The notes under the pieces were generated by a model. The model had not been told where the DNA came from and searched no databases. It worked only from the letters and a program-made list of their open reading frames with translations. Positions 28,615-38,037 of a DNA stretch of 64,000 nucleotides are shown here, piece by piece. The DNA is from Alphaproteobacteria bacterium (GTDB taxonomy: Bacteria; Pseudomonadota; Alphaproteobacteria; UBA828): positions 31,356 through 95,355 of the forward strand of contig JAJDVB010000040.1 in assembly GCA_022826345.1 (NCBI GenBank), written 5' to 3'. Position 1 is the stretch's first letter; every line of letters begins with the position of its first letter. A program made the position numbers and the translations under genes.

Positions 28615-29472
28615 TCACTTGCGGCGGGGTGCCGGCGGGGCGCCGTAGAGCGCAAGGCGTACCGCTTGCCACGCGGCGTCCAATCCGCGGCGCAGCGAGG
28701 CGCCGTCCCGCGCCAGCAGGCGCACGCCGACGCCGGCCTCGTTGGGGAGCGCCGAAGCGCCGCCGTAGAACGCATCCGTGGGCGCGAGGGCTGCGCGCAG
28801 AGCCGCCAGTATGGTCTCGCACGCCGGGCCGCGGTGGGCGACCACGAAACTGCCCTGGGCGGGCCAGCGCGCGACTTGGCCGCGCCCTGCCGCCAGCCGT
28901 TCGCCCGCAACCTCGTAGCGCTCCAGCGCGAGCAGCCGGCCGCCATCGTCGCGGATCCGCATCTCCGCCCCAAAACTCTCGAAGCGTCGGTCCTCCCCGC
29001 CCGGGTCGTGGTGCGCGAAGCTCTCGGACGCGATGACCGTGGCGTCCGCCGCAGCCTCGATCTCCAGCACCGAGGCGAGCCGTGCGCCTGGGAACATGAT
29101 CAACGGGTCCGGCAGGTACTCGAGCAGCGCGCCGTCCGCAGCCTCCAGCAGAACCGTCTGTCGCGCCGGCGCCGCCGGCATGCGGTGCACGATGGTCGCC
29201 GCCTGGGTGGTCACGTGGCCGGCGCTACCGGCGCCTGCGACGCAGGTCATCACGAGATCTTCGCCCTGATAGATGCCGCCGGAGACCGACTGAAGGTAGA
29301 GCGTCAGTGCCCCTGCCGGCGCCTCTTCGAAATAGAACGGCCGGGTGATGTGGAAGGGATAGCCGACTCGCTGGCGCGCGATATAGCTCCGCCCGTCGGG
29401 CGCGCGGGCGAAGCGGAGCGCGGCTTGCGGCCCTTCGTTGGGCCGGGCGGCCGGCATGGTGACGGCAGCCAA
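28615..29472 (-). CDS. ureD: Urease accessory protein UreD
   Basis: Scaffold for nickel insertion into urease. 285 residues with family segments YPFHITRPFYFEE, VSGGIYQGEDL, HVTTQAATIVHRM, LEYLPDPLIMFPGA and ESFAHHDPGGED. It lies nine bases after ureC on the same strand, which is an atypical place, since ureD usually leads urease operons. A second ATG at 29457 is an alternative start. UreD needs UreF and UreG to act, and neither is in the window. Confidence 0.9.
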   Translation of the reverse strand: MAAVTMPAARPNEGPQAALRFARAPDGRSYIARQRVGYPFHITRPFYFEEAPAGALTLYLQSVSGGIYQGEDLVMTCVAGAGSAGHVTTQAATIVHRMPAAPARQTVLLEAADGALLEYLPDPLIMFPGARLASVLEIEAAADATVIASESFAHHDPGGEDRRFESFGAEMRIRDDGGRLLALERYEVAGERLAAGRGQVARWPAQGSFVVAHRGPACETILAALRAALAPTDAFYGGASALPNEAGVGVRLLARDGASLRRGLDAAWQAVRLALYGAPPAPRRK

Positions 29473-29481
29473 GAGACGGGC

Positions 29482-31191
29482 TCAGCGCAGCAGGTAGTTC
29501 TGGCCGAGGGTGATCGTGTCGATCGGCTCGCAGGCCGCAAGCGTCCCGTCGACGAAGACCTCGAAGGTCTGGGAGTCGACCCGGATGTCGGGGCAGGCGT
29601 CGTTGTGCAGCATGTCCTTCTTGGTGAGCTTGGTGAAGCTCCCGATCGGCAGGATCGGCTTGGCAAGCCCGAGCCGGCCCTGCACGTCGATGTCGAGTGC
29701 GCGCCGATGGGCGAAGTTGGCGCTGAGCGTCGTCGGCGCCCGCCCGTGATGGCCGAACTGCGGCCGCATGATCACCGGCTCGGTCTGGAAGTAGCTGCCC
29801 GATGGATCGCCGCTCGCGCCCCAGGCGACGAAGCCGCCCTTGATCACGCCGAAGGGCTTCATCCCGAAGAAGGCGGGCTTCCAGGTCACGAGGTCGGCCA
29901 TCTTGCCCGGCTCCAGCGAGCCCACGTACTGATCGATACCGAAGGCGATCGCCGGGTTGATGGTGTACTTCGCGATGTAACGCTTGATGCGCTCGTTGTC
30001 CGCGTCGGCGGTGGTCTCCTCCGGCAGCCGCCCGCGCTGGTCGCGCATCTTGCTCGCAAGCTGCCAGCAGCGCGTGATGACCTCGTTGATCCGCCCCATG
30101 CCCTGGCTGTCGGAGCCGAACATCGAGACCGCGCCGATGTCGTGCAGCACGTCCTCGGCCGCGATGGTGCCGTGGCGCACCCGGCTTTCGGCGAAGGCCA
30201 CGTCCTCCGGCAGGTCGAAGCGCAGCAGGTGGCAGGCCATGGTCATGTCGAGCTGTTCGTCGAAGACGTTGACCGTGTAAGGGTTGGTCGGGTTGGTCGA
30301 GGACGGCAGGCAGTGCGGCTCGCCGTTGCAGCGGATGATGTCCGGCGCATGGCCGCCGCCGGAACCTTCCGTGTGGTACATGTGGATGGTGCGGCCCGCG
30401 ATCGCCGCCATCGTGTCCTCGTAGAAGCCGGATTCGTTCAGCGTGTCCGTGTGGATCTGGACCGGGAAGTCGTGCTCGGCCGAGGCACGCAGGCAGGCGT
30501 CGATGGTGGCCGGCATGGCGCCGTAATCCTCGTGGATCTTCACGCCGATGATGGCGCCGTCGAGGTGCTCGGCGACGGTCGCGGGATCGTGGGACGAGCC
30601 GCGGCCGAAGAAGCCGAAGTTGAGCGGCCACGCCTCCGATGCCTCTAGCATGCGGTAGGTGTTCCACGGGCCGCCGCAATCGATGGCGAAGAGCGGACCC
30701 ATGGTGCCGCCGATCATGGTGGTAAGCCCGCTCGCCAGCGCGTGGTTGCACTGCTCCGCCGACATCCAGTGGACGTGCACGTCGATGCCGCCCGGTGTCA
30801 CGATCAGGCCGCTGGCGGGGTAGTAAGTGGTGTTGGGGCCGCAGACGAGATTCTGATCCACGCCGTCCTGGATATTGGGATTGCCGGCCTTGCCGACGCC
30901 CGCGATCTTGCCGTCCTTGATGCCGATGTCGGCCTTCACGAGGCCGAGCACGGGGTCGATGACGGTCGCATTCTCCACCAGCATGTCGATGGCGCCGTCG
31001 GCTGCGGAGGTATGGGCGTCGTAGGCCATGCCGTCCCGCATCACGCGTCCGGCACCGGTCCAGCACTCGTCGCCGTAGGAGGTGTGGTCGTGCTCGATCT
31101 CGCCGATCAGCGAGGTATCGCCGAGCCTGATCTTGTCGCCCTTGGTCGGCCCGTAGTAGCGGGCATAGGTCTCGCGCGCGATTTTCACCAT
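29482..31191 (-). CDS. ureC: Urease alpha subunit
   Basis: Catalytic nickel subunit that hydrolyses urea to ammonia and carbamate. 569 residues, normal length. Predicted nickel ligands are all present: His139 and His141 (DVHVH), the carbamylated Lys218 (VKIHEDYGA), His247 (IHTDT), His273 (MYHTEG) and Asp361 (FGSDSQ). The mobile flap has Cys320-His321 followed by Leu where many ureases have a second His. The sequence is divergent from the common proteobacterial type in several stretches, for example QFGHHG where MFGAxG is usual. It starts four bases after the ureAB stop. Confidence 0.95.
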   Translation of the reverse strand: MVKIARETYARYYGPTKGDKIRLGDTSLIGEIEHDHTSYGDECWTGAGRVMRDGMAYDAHTSAADGAIDMLVENATVIDPVLGLVKADIGIKDGKIAGVGKAGNPNIQDGVDQNLVCGPNTTYYPASGLIVTPGGIDVHVHWMSAEQCNHALASGLTTMIGGTMGPLFAIDCGGPWNTYRMLEASEAWPLNFGFFGRGSSHDPATVAEHLDGAIIGVKIHEDYGAMPATIDACLRASAEHDFPVQIHTDTLNESGFYEDTMAAIAGRTIHMYHTEGSGGGHAPDIIRCNGEPHCLPSSTNPTNPYTVNVFDEQLDMTMACHLLRFDLPEDVAFAESRVRHGTIAAEDVLHDIGAVSMFGSDSQGMGRINEVITRCWQLASKMRDQRGRLPEETTADADNERIKRYIAKYTINPAIAFGIDQYVGSLEPGKMADLVTWKPAFFGMKPFGVIKGGFVAWGASGDPSGSYFQTEPVIMRPQFGHHGRAPTTLSANFAHRRALDIDVQGRLGLAKPILPIGSFTKLTKKDMLHNDACPDIRVDSQTFEVFVDGTLAACEPIDTITLGQNYLLR

Positions 31192-31195
31192 CTGC

Positions 31196-31891
31196 CTACG
31201 CTCCTTGGAAGCCGCCCGCCTTGGCGCGGGCGATCGCCTGATCCTTCACGGCGGGCGAATCGATCATGCCCTCGGTGAGGCTGCTGAAGCCGCTAATCCG
31301 GCCGCGGCCGCCGAACTCCACCAGCGCAACCTCCTTCTGCTGGCCGGGCTCGAAGCGGACGGCGGTGCCGGACGGGATGTCGAGACGCATGCCGAAGGTC
31401 GCCTGCCGGTCGAAGTCGAGCGCCCGGTTGACCTCGAAGAAGTGGAAGTGGCTGCCGATCTGCACCGGGCGATCGCCGGTGTTGGTGACAGTGACCGAGC
31501 CCGTCTTCCGGCCCGCGTTCAGCTCGATCTCTTCGTCCGGCGTGATGATCTCGCCGGCGCGGGGACCGGGCGAGGTCTCGGCCTGACCGGGACGAATCGG
31601 CTGGTGCACGGTGATGAGCTTGGTGCCGTCCGGGAACATCGCCTCCACGTGAATCACCGGAACAAGCTCGGGCACGCCGGGCAGCACGTCGTCCGACGTG
31701 AGGATTTCCGCGCCGTAGCCCATGAGGTCCTTGAGCGAGCGGCCCTCACGGGCGCACATCAGAAGCTCGTCGCAGATCAGGGCCACCGCCTCCGGGTGGC
31801 TCAACTTGATGCCGCGGCGCTTGTGCTCGCGCGCGAGCTGGGCGGCCGTGAAGATGGTGAGCCGCTCCTTCTCCGTCGGATTGAGGTTCAT
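31196..31891 (-). CDS. ureAB: Urease gamma-beta fusion subunit
   Basis: 231 residues joining the gamma subunit (1-100, beginning [20 protein letters not shown] and including HPEAVALI) to the beta subunit (about 115-225, with [29 protein letters not shown] and [11 protein letters not shown]). The fused arrangement is best known from Helicobacter UreA and occurs in some other bacteria. The start at 31891 is fixed by the MNLNPTE motif. It begins the urease transcription unit and is divergent from an oxidoreductase gene. Confidence 0.93.
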   Translation of the reverse strand: MNLNPTEKERLTIFTAAQLAREHKRRGIKLSHPEAVALICDELLMCAREGRSLKDLMGYGAEILTSDDVLPGVPELVPVIHVEAMFPDGTKLITVHQPIRPGQAETSPGPRAGEIITPDEEIELNAGRKTGSVTVTNTGDRPVQIGSHFHFFEVNRALDFDRQATFGMRLDIPSGTAVRFEPGQQKEVALVEFGGRGRISGFSSLTEGMIDSPAVKDQAIARAKAGGFQGA

Positions 31892-32016
31892 CGGCCGTCG
31901 TCTCCCTCTTGGCAAGGAGCACCAGAGTAGTCGCCGGACCGCGCGGAAAACAGGCGAATTTGCCGCTGCCCGGTGCTCGCATAGAATCGCCGCCGCGTCA
32001 GGAGGGAGCCCGGCCG

Positions 32017-33030
32017 ATGATAGCCAACGCCAACCGCCAGATCGTCCTCGCCGCCCGCCCGGACGGGGCGCCAAAGGAGACGGACTTCCGCTTGGTCGAA
32101 GCACCGGTGCCCGAGCCGGCGGACGGCGAGCTTCTGGTGCGGACCATCTGGCTCTCCCTCGACCCCTACATGCGGCTCAGGATGGGCACGGACCTGCGCT
32201 ACTACCCGCCCATCCCGCTGGGCGACGTGATCGTGGGCGGCGCGGTCAGCCGGGTGGTGGAGAGCCGGCATCCGGGCTTCGTGCCCGGCGATATCGTCGA
32301 CGAGTACACGGGCTGGCAGGACTATGCCATCGCGCAGGGCGCGAGCGCGCGCAAGGTGGACCCGGCGTTGGGGCCGCTGTCGACCGCCATCGGGGTTCTC
32401 GGCATGCCGGGGCTCACCGCTTATCTCGGCCTCGTCAAGGTCGGCCGGCCCGCGCCGGGCGATACGGTCGTGATCTCGGCGGCGGCGGGCGCGGTGGGCG
32501 CGGTCGCCGGCCAGGTGGCGAAGATCGCAGGCTGCCGGGTGATCGGCATCGCCGGCGGGGCGGAGAAGCTGCGCTATCTCACCCAAGAACTCGGCTTCGA
32601 CGAGGTCATCGACCGCCACACGGACGACCTGCCCGGCGCCCTGGCCAAGGAGTGCCCGGACGGCATCGACGTCTATTTCGAGAACGTCGGCGGGCCCATC
32701 GGCGATGCGATCTATCCCCTGCTCGCCCACGGCGCCCGCGTGGTGATCTGCGGCGGCATTTCCCACTACAACGCGACCGAGCCGCCCAGGGTCGCGAGCC
32801 ACCTCGCGCCCATCCTCTTCACCGAGACCGAGGTGAAGGGCTTCAACATCTTCTCTTACGGTGCGCACTACGAGCACGCGCGCAGGCGCCTCGCCCGCTG
32901 GCTCGCCGACGGCCGCCTCGCCTTCAAGGAGGACATCGTGGAGGGGCTCGAGAACGCGCCGCTCGCGTTTCAGCGCCTCTTCGACGGGCGCAACTTCGGA
33001 AAGCTGCTGGTCAAGGTCTCGGAGGAGTAG
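32017..33030 (+). CDS. NADP-dependent medium-chain oxidoreductase (leukotriene B4 12-hydroxydehydrogenase type)
   Basis: Zinc-free MDR enzyme that probably reduces alpha,beta-unsaturated carbonyls. 337 residues from the ATG at 32017, seven bases after an aggaggg site. [10 protein letters not shown] near the N-terminus, [11 protein letters not shown], the NADP motif [20 protein letters not shown], and DVYFENVGG are all typical of the PTGR/YncB/CurA group. Its physiological substrate cannot be deduced. Confidence 0.92.
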   Translation: MIANANRQIVLAARPDGAPKETDFRLVEAPVPEPADGELLVRTIWLSLDPYMRLRMGTDLRYYPPIPLGDVIVGGAVSRVVESRHPGFVPGDIVDEYTGWQDYAIAQGASARKVDPALGPLSTAIGVLGMPGLTAYLGLVKVGRPAPGDTVVISAAAGAVGAVAGQVAKIAGCRVIGIAGGAEKLRYLTQELGFDEVIDRHTDDLPGALAKECPDGIDVYFENVGGPIGDAIYPLLAHGARVVICGGISHYNATEPPRVASHLAPILFTETEVKGFNIFSYGAHYEHARRRLARWLADGRLAFKEDIVEGLENAPLAFQRLFDGRNFGKLLVKVSEE

Positions 33031-33110
33031 CCGATCGCCAGTACCCCTCTTCCGAGGAAAGCATCGCATACGCTATGGGAGTGAGACCTATACGGTCCAA
33101 CCACTCCAAC

Positions 33111-33210
33111 CGTCATGCCCGGACTTGATCCGGGCATCCATCTTTTTCAACGGGGCCGTCGGAGTGTTGTGTGAACACGTGGATGGCCGGGACAAGCCCG
33201 GCCATGACGT
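33111..33210. repeat. Pair of inverted alphaproteobacterial extragenic palindromes
   Basis: Two palindromic units face each other: CGTCATGCCCGGACTTGATC continuing to GGGCATCCA (33111-33140), and its inverted variant from CACGTGGATGGCCGGGAC to GGCCATGACGT (33175-33210). Each unit is itself a hairpin (GCCCGGA...TCCGGGC; GGCCGGG...CCCGGCC) and the two can also pair over the ~35-base spacer. GTCATGsCCGG palindromes of this kind are widespread between genes in alphaproteobacteria. Located between two genes pointing at each other, so it may act as a terminator. Confidence 0.8.
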
Positions 33211-33269
33211 GAGGGGGACGACGGCATCGCTCGTCCTCAGCTTGGGAATGCGACACCAGACAGCGGCGC

Positions 33270-33944
33270 CTACTCCTGCCCGTGGACGTGATCCTGGCCG
33301 ACGCGGATGCAGACCGGCACGGGCCGGTCCTTGTTGGGGTCGGGGGGTGAGTCGTACATGTGCTCCAGCTCTTCGAGCACGACGGCGGTGATGTAGGGAA
33401 TCGGCAGGTCCATGGCCTCGGTCACCGGCACCCAGCCGAGGTCGAGCAGCTCGCCGTTGCCACCGAGGGTCCCCGCTGTGTCCTCGGCGCGGGCCATGAA
33501 GAACCGGGCGTTGAAGCGGCGCGGCAGCCCCGGCGGTGTCACCGCTCGGTAGATATAGTCGAGCCTGTCCAGCGCGGGTGCTACTCCGGTCGCGTGGAAA
33601 GCCTGCCACTCGGGCCTGACGCGGCCGTTCGCCGCCGGCGCCTCGAGCCCGAGCGCAAGCCCGGTCTCCTCGAAGGTCTCGCGCACGGCCGCGGCGGCGA
33701 GCGAGCGGGCGCGGGCCGGTGCGCATGCGCGCGCAAGTCGCGCGGCGACGGCGGGCCTCAACTCCGTCGCCGGGCGCACCCAGCGGTCGCAGGGCTCGAC
33801 GCCGCCGCCGGGAAACACGTATTGGTCCGGCATGAAAACACTGCGGCGGGGGCGGCGGCCCATCAGGACCTCGGGTCCATTCGCCCCGTCGTTCACCAGG
33901 ACCAGCGTGGCGGCGTCTTTCGGCCGGGGACTCCGACGGTTCAC
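33270..33944 (-). CDS. NUDIX hydrolase with a long insertion in the NUDIX box (NUDT19-like)
   Basis: Likely CoA- or nucleotide-diphosphate hydrolase. The NUDIX box is split: the glycine part is VFPGGGVEPCDR, and about 40 residues later comes AAVRETFEETGLALG. Such an insertion is typical of the NUDT7/NUDT19 branch, which acts on CoA derivatives. The GTG at 33944, eight bases after ggagag, gives 224 residues; a TTG at 33986 would add 14 residues without similarity. Substrate assignment is inferred from the branch. Confidence 0.88.
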   Translation of the reverse strand: MNRRSPRPKDAATLVLVNDGANGPEVLMGRRPRRSVFMPDQYVFPGGGVEPCDRWVRPATELRPAVAARLARACAPARARSLAAAAVRETFEETGLALGLEAPAANGRVRPEWQAFHATGVAPALDRLDYIYRAVTPPGLPRRFNARFFMARAEDTAGTLGGNGELLDLGWVPVTEAMDLPIPYITAVVLEELEHMYDSPPDPNKDRPVPVCIRVGQDHVHGQE

Positions 33945-34185
33945 GTCATATGCTCTCCGTGGCGCGGCGGCGCATCTTACGCGCAAGCGCCGACAATGCC
34001 GATGGTGGATCGGCGTCTCTCTGGCTTAGCGGCAGCTTAGCGGCGAACATTGCGCCCAGGCGGTGTTTCCGTTACCTCTCAAGGCTGTGCGGAAGGACCA
34101 AGGCACGGCGGGCCGGCATGGGCGAGAGCGGCATGGCGGGCACGGTTGCTGACCCCGCCGGCGGCCCGGCGGTGAAGGCGCGCGC

Positions 34186-35100
34186 ATGACGGTTGCCGCG
34201 CGCCGGGAGCCGCAATTCACCCACCGCGCGAGCCTCTTCGCCGACCGGCACTTCAAGTGGCTGGTGATCGCGCCGTCGATCATCGTGCTCCTGCTGATCG
34301 GCCTCTATCCGATCATCTACACCGGCATCGTCAGCTTCCAAGACATCACCATGCTGGCCGAGGACACCTCCTGGTCCGGCGGCAAGCACTACGCGGCGCT
34401 CTTCTCCGACACGCGGCTCTGGGAGTCGATCGGCCACACCTTCCTGATCCTGGCCATCGCGCTCCCCATCGAGCTGGTGCTGGGCCTGCTCATGGCGCAG
34501 CTCTTCCTCGAGAAGATGCCGCTCAAGCAGGTCTTCATCGCACTACTCATCATCCCGACCGTGATCTCGCCGATCGTCGCGGGCTCCACCTGGCGGCTGA
34601 TGTTCGACAACCAGTACGGGCCGATCAACCAGATCATCGGCTGGTTCTCGTCGGACCCTGTGGCGATCCTCTGGCTCTCGCGCCCGGAATGGGTCTATCC
34701 AGCGATTCTGATCTGCGAGGTGTGGCAGTGGACGCCGTTCATGTTCCTGATTCTGCTGGCCGCGCTTTCCAACGTCGACCGCAGCCTGATCGAGGCGGCT
34801 GAAATCGACGGCGCCTCGTTCTGGAAGATATTCTTCAAGATCACGCTGCCGGTGATCAAGCCGGTGCTGATCATCGCCATTCTGATCCGTGCGCTCGATC
34901 TCTTCCGCATCTTCGACATCATCTGGGCGATGACCAAAGGCGGACCCGGCACGATGACCGAGACGATCTCGATCTACACCTACATCCGGGCCTTCAAGGA
35001 ATTCGAGACGAGCTATGCGGGCGCGATCGCCTTCCTGGTGATCATTCTGCTCTCGATCATCGTCATATTCGCGCTCAGGCGGGTGGAGATCGCCCGATGA
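34186..35100 (+). CDS. Sugar-type ABC transporter permease (MalF/UgpA family)
   Basis: 304 residues with six predicted membrane helices, first at about 25-47. The EAA loop is EAAEIDGASFWKIFFKITLPVIKPV. Carbohydrate (CUT1) import is the normal role. It overlaps the next permease by four bases. Unusually, no substrate-binding protein gene precedes it: the 241 bases upstream contain no such frame. Confidence 0.93.
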   Translation: MTVAARREPQFTHRASLFADRHFKWLVIAPSIIVLLLIGLYPIIYTGIVSFQDITMLAEDTSWSGGKHYAALFSDTRLWESIGHTFLILAIALPIELVLGLLMAQLFLEKMPLKQVFIALLIIPTVISPIVAGSTWRLMFDNQYGPINQIIGWFSSDPVAILWLSRPEWVYPAILICEVWQWTPFMFLILLAALSNVDRSLIEAAEIDGASFWKIFFKITLPVIKPVLIIAILIRALDLFRIFDIIWAMTKGGPGTMTETISIYTYIRAFKEFETSYAGAIAFLVIILLSIIVIFALRRVEIAR

Positions 35101-35972
35101 CAGTGTCCGACACCTCCGCGCCCCAGCCTGCCAGCAGGTGGCCGCACTGGTTCACCCGCGAGCGCCGGCGCATGGCTTGGCGCTTCCTGATCGCGCTGGT
35201 GGTGCTCGTGTTCTTCCTCTTTCCCGTCTACTGGCTCTTCATCACCTCGATCAAGTCGGCAGGCGACATCTTCGCCCGCCCGCCGGTCTGGTTCCCGAAC
35301 CAGCCGAGCTTTCGCATCTTCGGGGTGCTGTTCAAGGACGGCGACGTCTGGGCGATCTACAACAGCCTGATCATCGCCAGCGTCTCGACCGTCGCCGCGA
35401 TGATCCTCGGCACCGCGGCCGCCTACTCCCTCGCGCGCTTCAAGACCGGCGGGCAGAACCTCGCGATCTGGATCATCTCGCAGCGGATGATCCCGCCCAT
35501 CGTCGTCGTCTTCCCGATCTTCCTGCTGTTCGTCTGGTTCGGCTGGATCGACAGCTACGTCGGGCTGATCCTGCTCTATATCGCGTTCAACCTGCCCTAC
35601 GTGATCTGGATGATGCGGGGCTACATCGAGGACATCCCGGTCGAGGTGGAGGAGAGCGCGCTGACCGACGGCTGCTCGCGCTGGCAGGCGCTGCGCAAGA
35701 TCGTCTTCCCCATGGCGCGCACCGGCATCTTCGCGACGGCGGTGTTCACCTTCATCTTCGCGTGGAACGAGTTCGTCTTCGCGCTGATCCTGACCCGCAC
35801 GGACGTGCTCACCTTTCCCGTGCTGGTCACTCACTACTACGGCGCGCAGTCGACCTTCTGGTCGAAGATCGCGGCGCTTTCGGTGCTCGGCACGCTCCCG
35901 GTGTTCTTCGCGGTTGCGACGCTGCAGCGCTTCCTGGTGCGCGGCATCACCATGGGCGCGGTCAAGGGTTAG
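35097..35972 (+). CDS. Sugar-type ABC transporter permease (MalG/UgpE family)
   Basis: 291 residues, six membrane helices, EAA loop VEESALTDGCSRWQALRKIVFPMARTGI near residues 180-208. Begins inside the end of the first permease (ATGA overlap), so synthesis of the two is coupled. The C-terminus RGITMGAVKG is typical of CUT1 permeases. Confidence 0.93.
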   Translation: MTVSDTSAPQPASRWPHWFTRERRRMAWRFLIALVVLVFFLFPVYWLFITSIKSAGDIFARPPVWFPNQPSFRIFGVLFKDGDVWAIYNSLIIASVSTVAAMILGTAAAYSLARFKTGGQNLAIWIISQRMIPPIVVVFPIFLLFVWFGWIDSYVGLILLYIAFNLPYVIWMMRGYIEDIPVEVEESALTDGCSRWQALRKIVFPMARTGIFATAVFTFIFAWNEFVFALILTRTDVLTFPVLVTHYYGAQSTFWSKIAALSVLGTLPVFFAVATLQRFLVRGITMGAVKG

Positions 35973-35982
35973 GAGGAGCGCG

Positions 35983-37080
35983 ATGGCCGGAGTCAGGCTG
36001 CGCGGCGTGCACAAGCGTTTCGGCAAGGTCCATGCCGTGCGCGGGGTGGACATCGAGATTCCCGACCGCGCGTTCACCGTGCTGGTGGGGCCGTCCGGCT
36101 GCGGCAAGAGCACGCTGCTCCGCATGATCGCAGGGCTCGAGGAGGTGACCGAAGGCACGGTGGAGATTGACGGTGAGATGGTCAACGACGTCCGGCCCAA
36201 GGATCGGGACGTCGCCATGGTGTTTCAGAACTATGCCCTCTACCCGCACATGTCGGTGTTCGAGAACGTGGCCTTCGGGCTCCGCATGCGGGGCACGTCC
36301 AGCGCCGAGGTGGGCCCGCGGGTGGAGCGGGCGGCAAACATGCTGGGGATCGCGGACCTGCTCGACCGCCAGCCGCGCCAGCTTTCCGGCGGCCAGCGCC
36401 AGCGGGTCGCCATGGGCCGCGCCCTGGTGCGGGATGCGAAGCTCTACCTCTTCGACGAGCCGCTCAGCAACCTCGACGCCCAACTGCGCGACGAGATGCG
36501 CACCGAGATCAAGCGGCTGCATCAGGAGATGCAGCGCACCATGATCTATGTCACCCACGACCAGGTGGAGGCAATGACGCTCGCCGACAGAATTGTGCTG
36601 CTGCGCGAGGGCGAGATCGAGCAGGAGGGGCCGCCACTGGAACTCTACGAGCGCCCGGCGACCCGCTTTGTCGCGGGCTTCATCGGCTCGCCGGCGATGA
36701 ACTTCACCCCGGCACGGATCGAGGCGGCGGACGGTACGCTCGCGGTTCGGGCCGGAGAGCACGCCTTCGCACTGCCGCCCGCGCGGGCCGAACGCCACGC
36801 CGGCGACGGCGGGCGCGACGTGCTGCTCGGCATCAGGCCCGAGCACATGTACCGGGCCGAGGGCGAGGCGCCCAGGCCCGACTGCGCCAGACTCCTGACG
36901 TCGGTCGAGATCGTCGAGCCCATGGGGGCCAACACCCTCGTCAACTTCCACCTGGGCGAGACCTCGATGCTCGTGCGCCTCGACGGCTCCGCCGCCGAGC
37001 AGCCGGGGGACGCGCTGCCACTCGACGTGGACATGAGCCGGGCCGTCCTCGTCGATCCCGAGAGCGAGCGGGTGATCTGA
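35983..37080 (+). CDS. Sugar-type ABC transporter ATPase (UgpC/MalK family)
   Basis: 365 residues from the ATG at 35983 after an aggagg site. Walker A GPSGCGKST at about 38-46, Q loop VFQNYALYPHM, signature LSGGQRQRVAMGRAL, Walker B LYLFDEPLSNLD and switch His in VTHDQ. A C-terminal TOBE regulatory domain (about 240-360) contains GIRPEHM. Ten bases after the second permease. The domain order and length match single-gene CUT1 ATPases, so it presumably works as a homodimer with both permeases. Confidence 0.95.
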   Translation: MAGVRLRGVHKRFGKVHAVRGVDIEIPDRAFTVLVGPSGCGKSTLLRMIAGLEEVTEGTVEIDGEMVNDVRPKDRDVAMVFQNYALYPHMSVFENVAFGLRMRGTSSAEVGPRVERAANMLGIADLLDRQPRQLSGGQRQRVAMGRALVRDAKLYLFDEPLSNLDAQLRDEMRTEIKRLHQEMQRTMIYVTHDQVEAMTLADRIVLLREGEIEQEGPPLELYERPATRFVAGFIGSPAMNFTPARIEAADGTLAVRAGEHAFALPPARAERHAGDGGRDVLLGIRPEHMYRAEGEAPRPDCARLLTSVEIVEPMGANTLVNFHLGETSMLVRLDGSAAEQPGDALPLDVDMSRAVLVDPESERVI

Positions 37081-37091
37081 GTTAGGCCGAG

Positions 37092-37967
37092 TCAGCCCGT
37101 CGCGGACAGTGTGCCGATGCCGGCGATGACGATGGCGACGCCCAGCCACTGAAGCGGCACCACCGGCTCGCGCAGGATGAGCCGTGCCAGAATGATCGTC
37201 ACCACCGAATAGGCCGAGCTTGTGACGATGGCGAACTCCCCGTTCTCCAGCGCGAGCCCGGCGTAGACGAAGACGTAGCCGAGCGTATCCACCAGCGCGA
37301 TGAGGAGGATCAGCGGCCATGCCCTGAGCGGCATGTGCGGCATCCTGCGCATGACCAGGAAGCCCACCCCGAGCGCGACGGCGCCGACGATCCGCCCCGA
37401 CAGCAGCGTGAGCGGGAGGCCGTATCGTTCGATCGCCTCGTCCGCAGCGAGCAGGGCGACGGCGAAGAGAACCGCCGAGCCGAGCGCCATCAACGCGGCG
37501 CGCCGTATCACCGCAGGCGCGTATTCCGGCTTGTCGCCGCCTTCGACGCGGGAGACCGCGAGCGCCACCAGCCAGACGCCGCCGATCGTGGCCGCCATCG
37601 CGATCCAGTGGATGATCTCCGGCCGTGCGCCGAAGACGACCGTGATCGGCACCGCGAACGCCGGGTAGCTGGAGACCATGGGCGAGCCGAGCGAGACCGG
37701 GCCGCGGGTCAGCGCCTCGAACAGCATGAGCGTCGCCAGCATGGTGGCGACGCCGTTGAGCGCCAGGAGCCAGAGCCCGGAAAGCTCCCAGACCAGCGTC
37801 TCGCCGCTCACGATGATGTAGAGCCCGACCGCGAGGCTGCCGACCAGCATCATGCCGAACAGCCCCTGCGGCACGCCGATGGCGCGGCCGAGGAAGCGGG
37901 CGGTGAAGTCGCCGACGCCCCAGCTCGCGGCGGCGCCTGCGCCCATGAGCGCCGAGCCGGCGATCAT
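37092..37967 (-). CDS. DMT-superfamily (EamA) transporter
   Basis: 291 residues, ten predicted membrane helices in two repeats of five, each resembling an EamA domain (first about 10-140, second about 155-288). The last helix ends VAIVIAGIGTLSATG. It probably exports a small metabolite. It is convergent with the sugar ABC ATPase (11 bases apart) and is codirectional with the cysteine hydrolase upstream. A 66-bp relic similar to its 5' end lies at 38807-38872. Confidence 0.9.
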   Translation of the reverse strand: MIAGSALMGAGAAASWGVGDFTARFLGRAIGVPQGLFGMMLVGSLAVGLYIIVSGETLVWELSGLWLLALNGVATMLATLMLFEALTRGPVSLGSPMVSSYPAFAVPITVVFGARPEIIHWIAMAATIGGVWLVALAVSRVEGGDKPEYAPAVIRRAALMALGSAVLFAVALLAADEAIERYGLPLTLLSGRIVGAVALGVGFLVMRRMPHMPLRAWPLILLIALVDTLGYVFVYAGLALENGEFAIVTSSAYSVVTIILARLILREPVVPLQWLGVAIVIAGIGTLSATG

Positions 37968-38037
37968 TGCGTACCCGATCCGTCCGCGCCGACAGGACGG
38001 CAGGGAGACGCCACGAGCGTGTTCACTGCCACAGGGC

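Noticed and set aside
30000..30300. Leu in place of the second His in the UreC flap taken as loss of activity
   Set aside because: The catalytic flap His321, Cys320 and all nickel ligands are intact, and I recall functional ureases (for example Yersinia) that also lack the second His.
33031..33269. Small gene in the gap between the MDR oxidoreductase and the NUDIX gene
   Set aside because: The gap is mostly the pair of extragenic palindromes and its frames are shadows of the repeat.
34010..34060. Direct repeat of a gcttagcggc unit before the sugar ABC operon as an operator
   Set aside because: Only two short copies next to each other, no symmetry and no regulator gene nearby.
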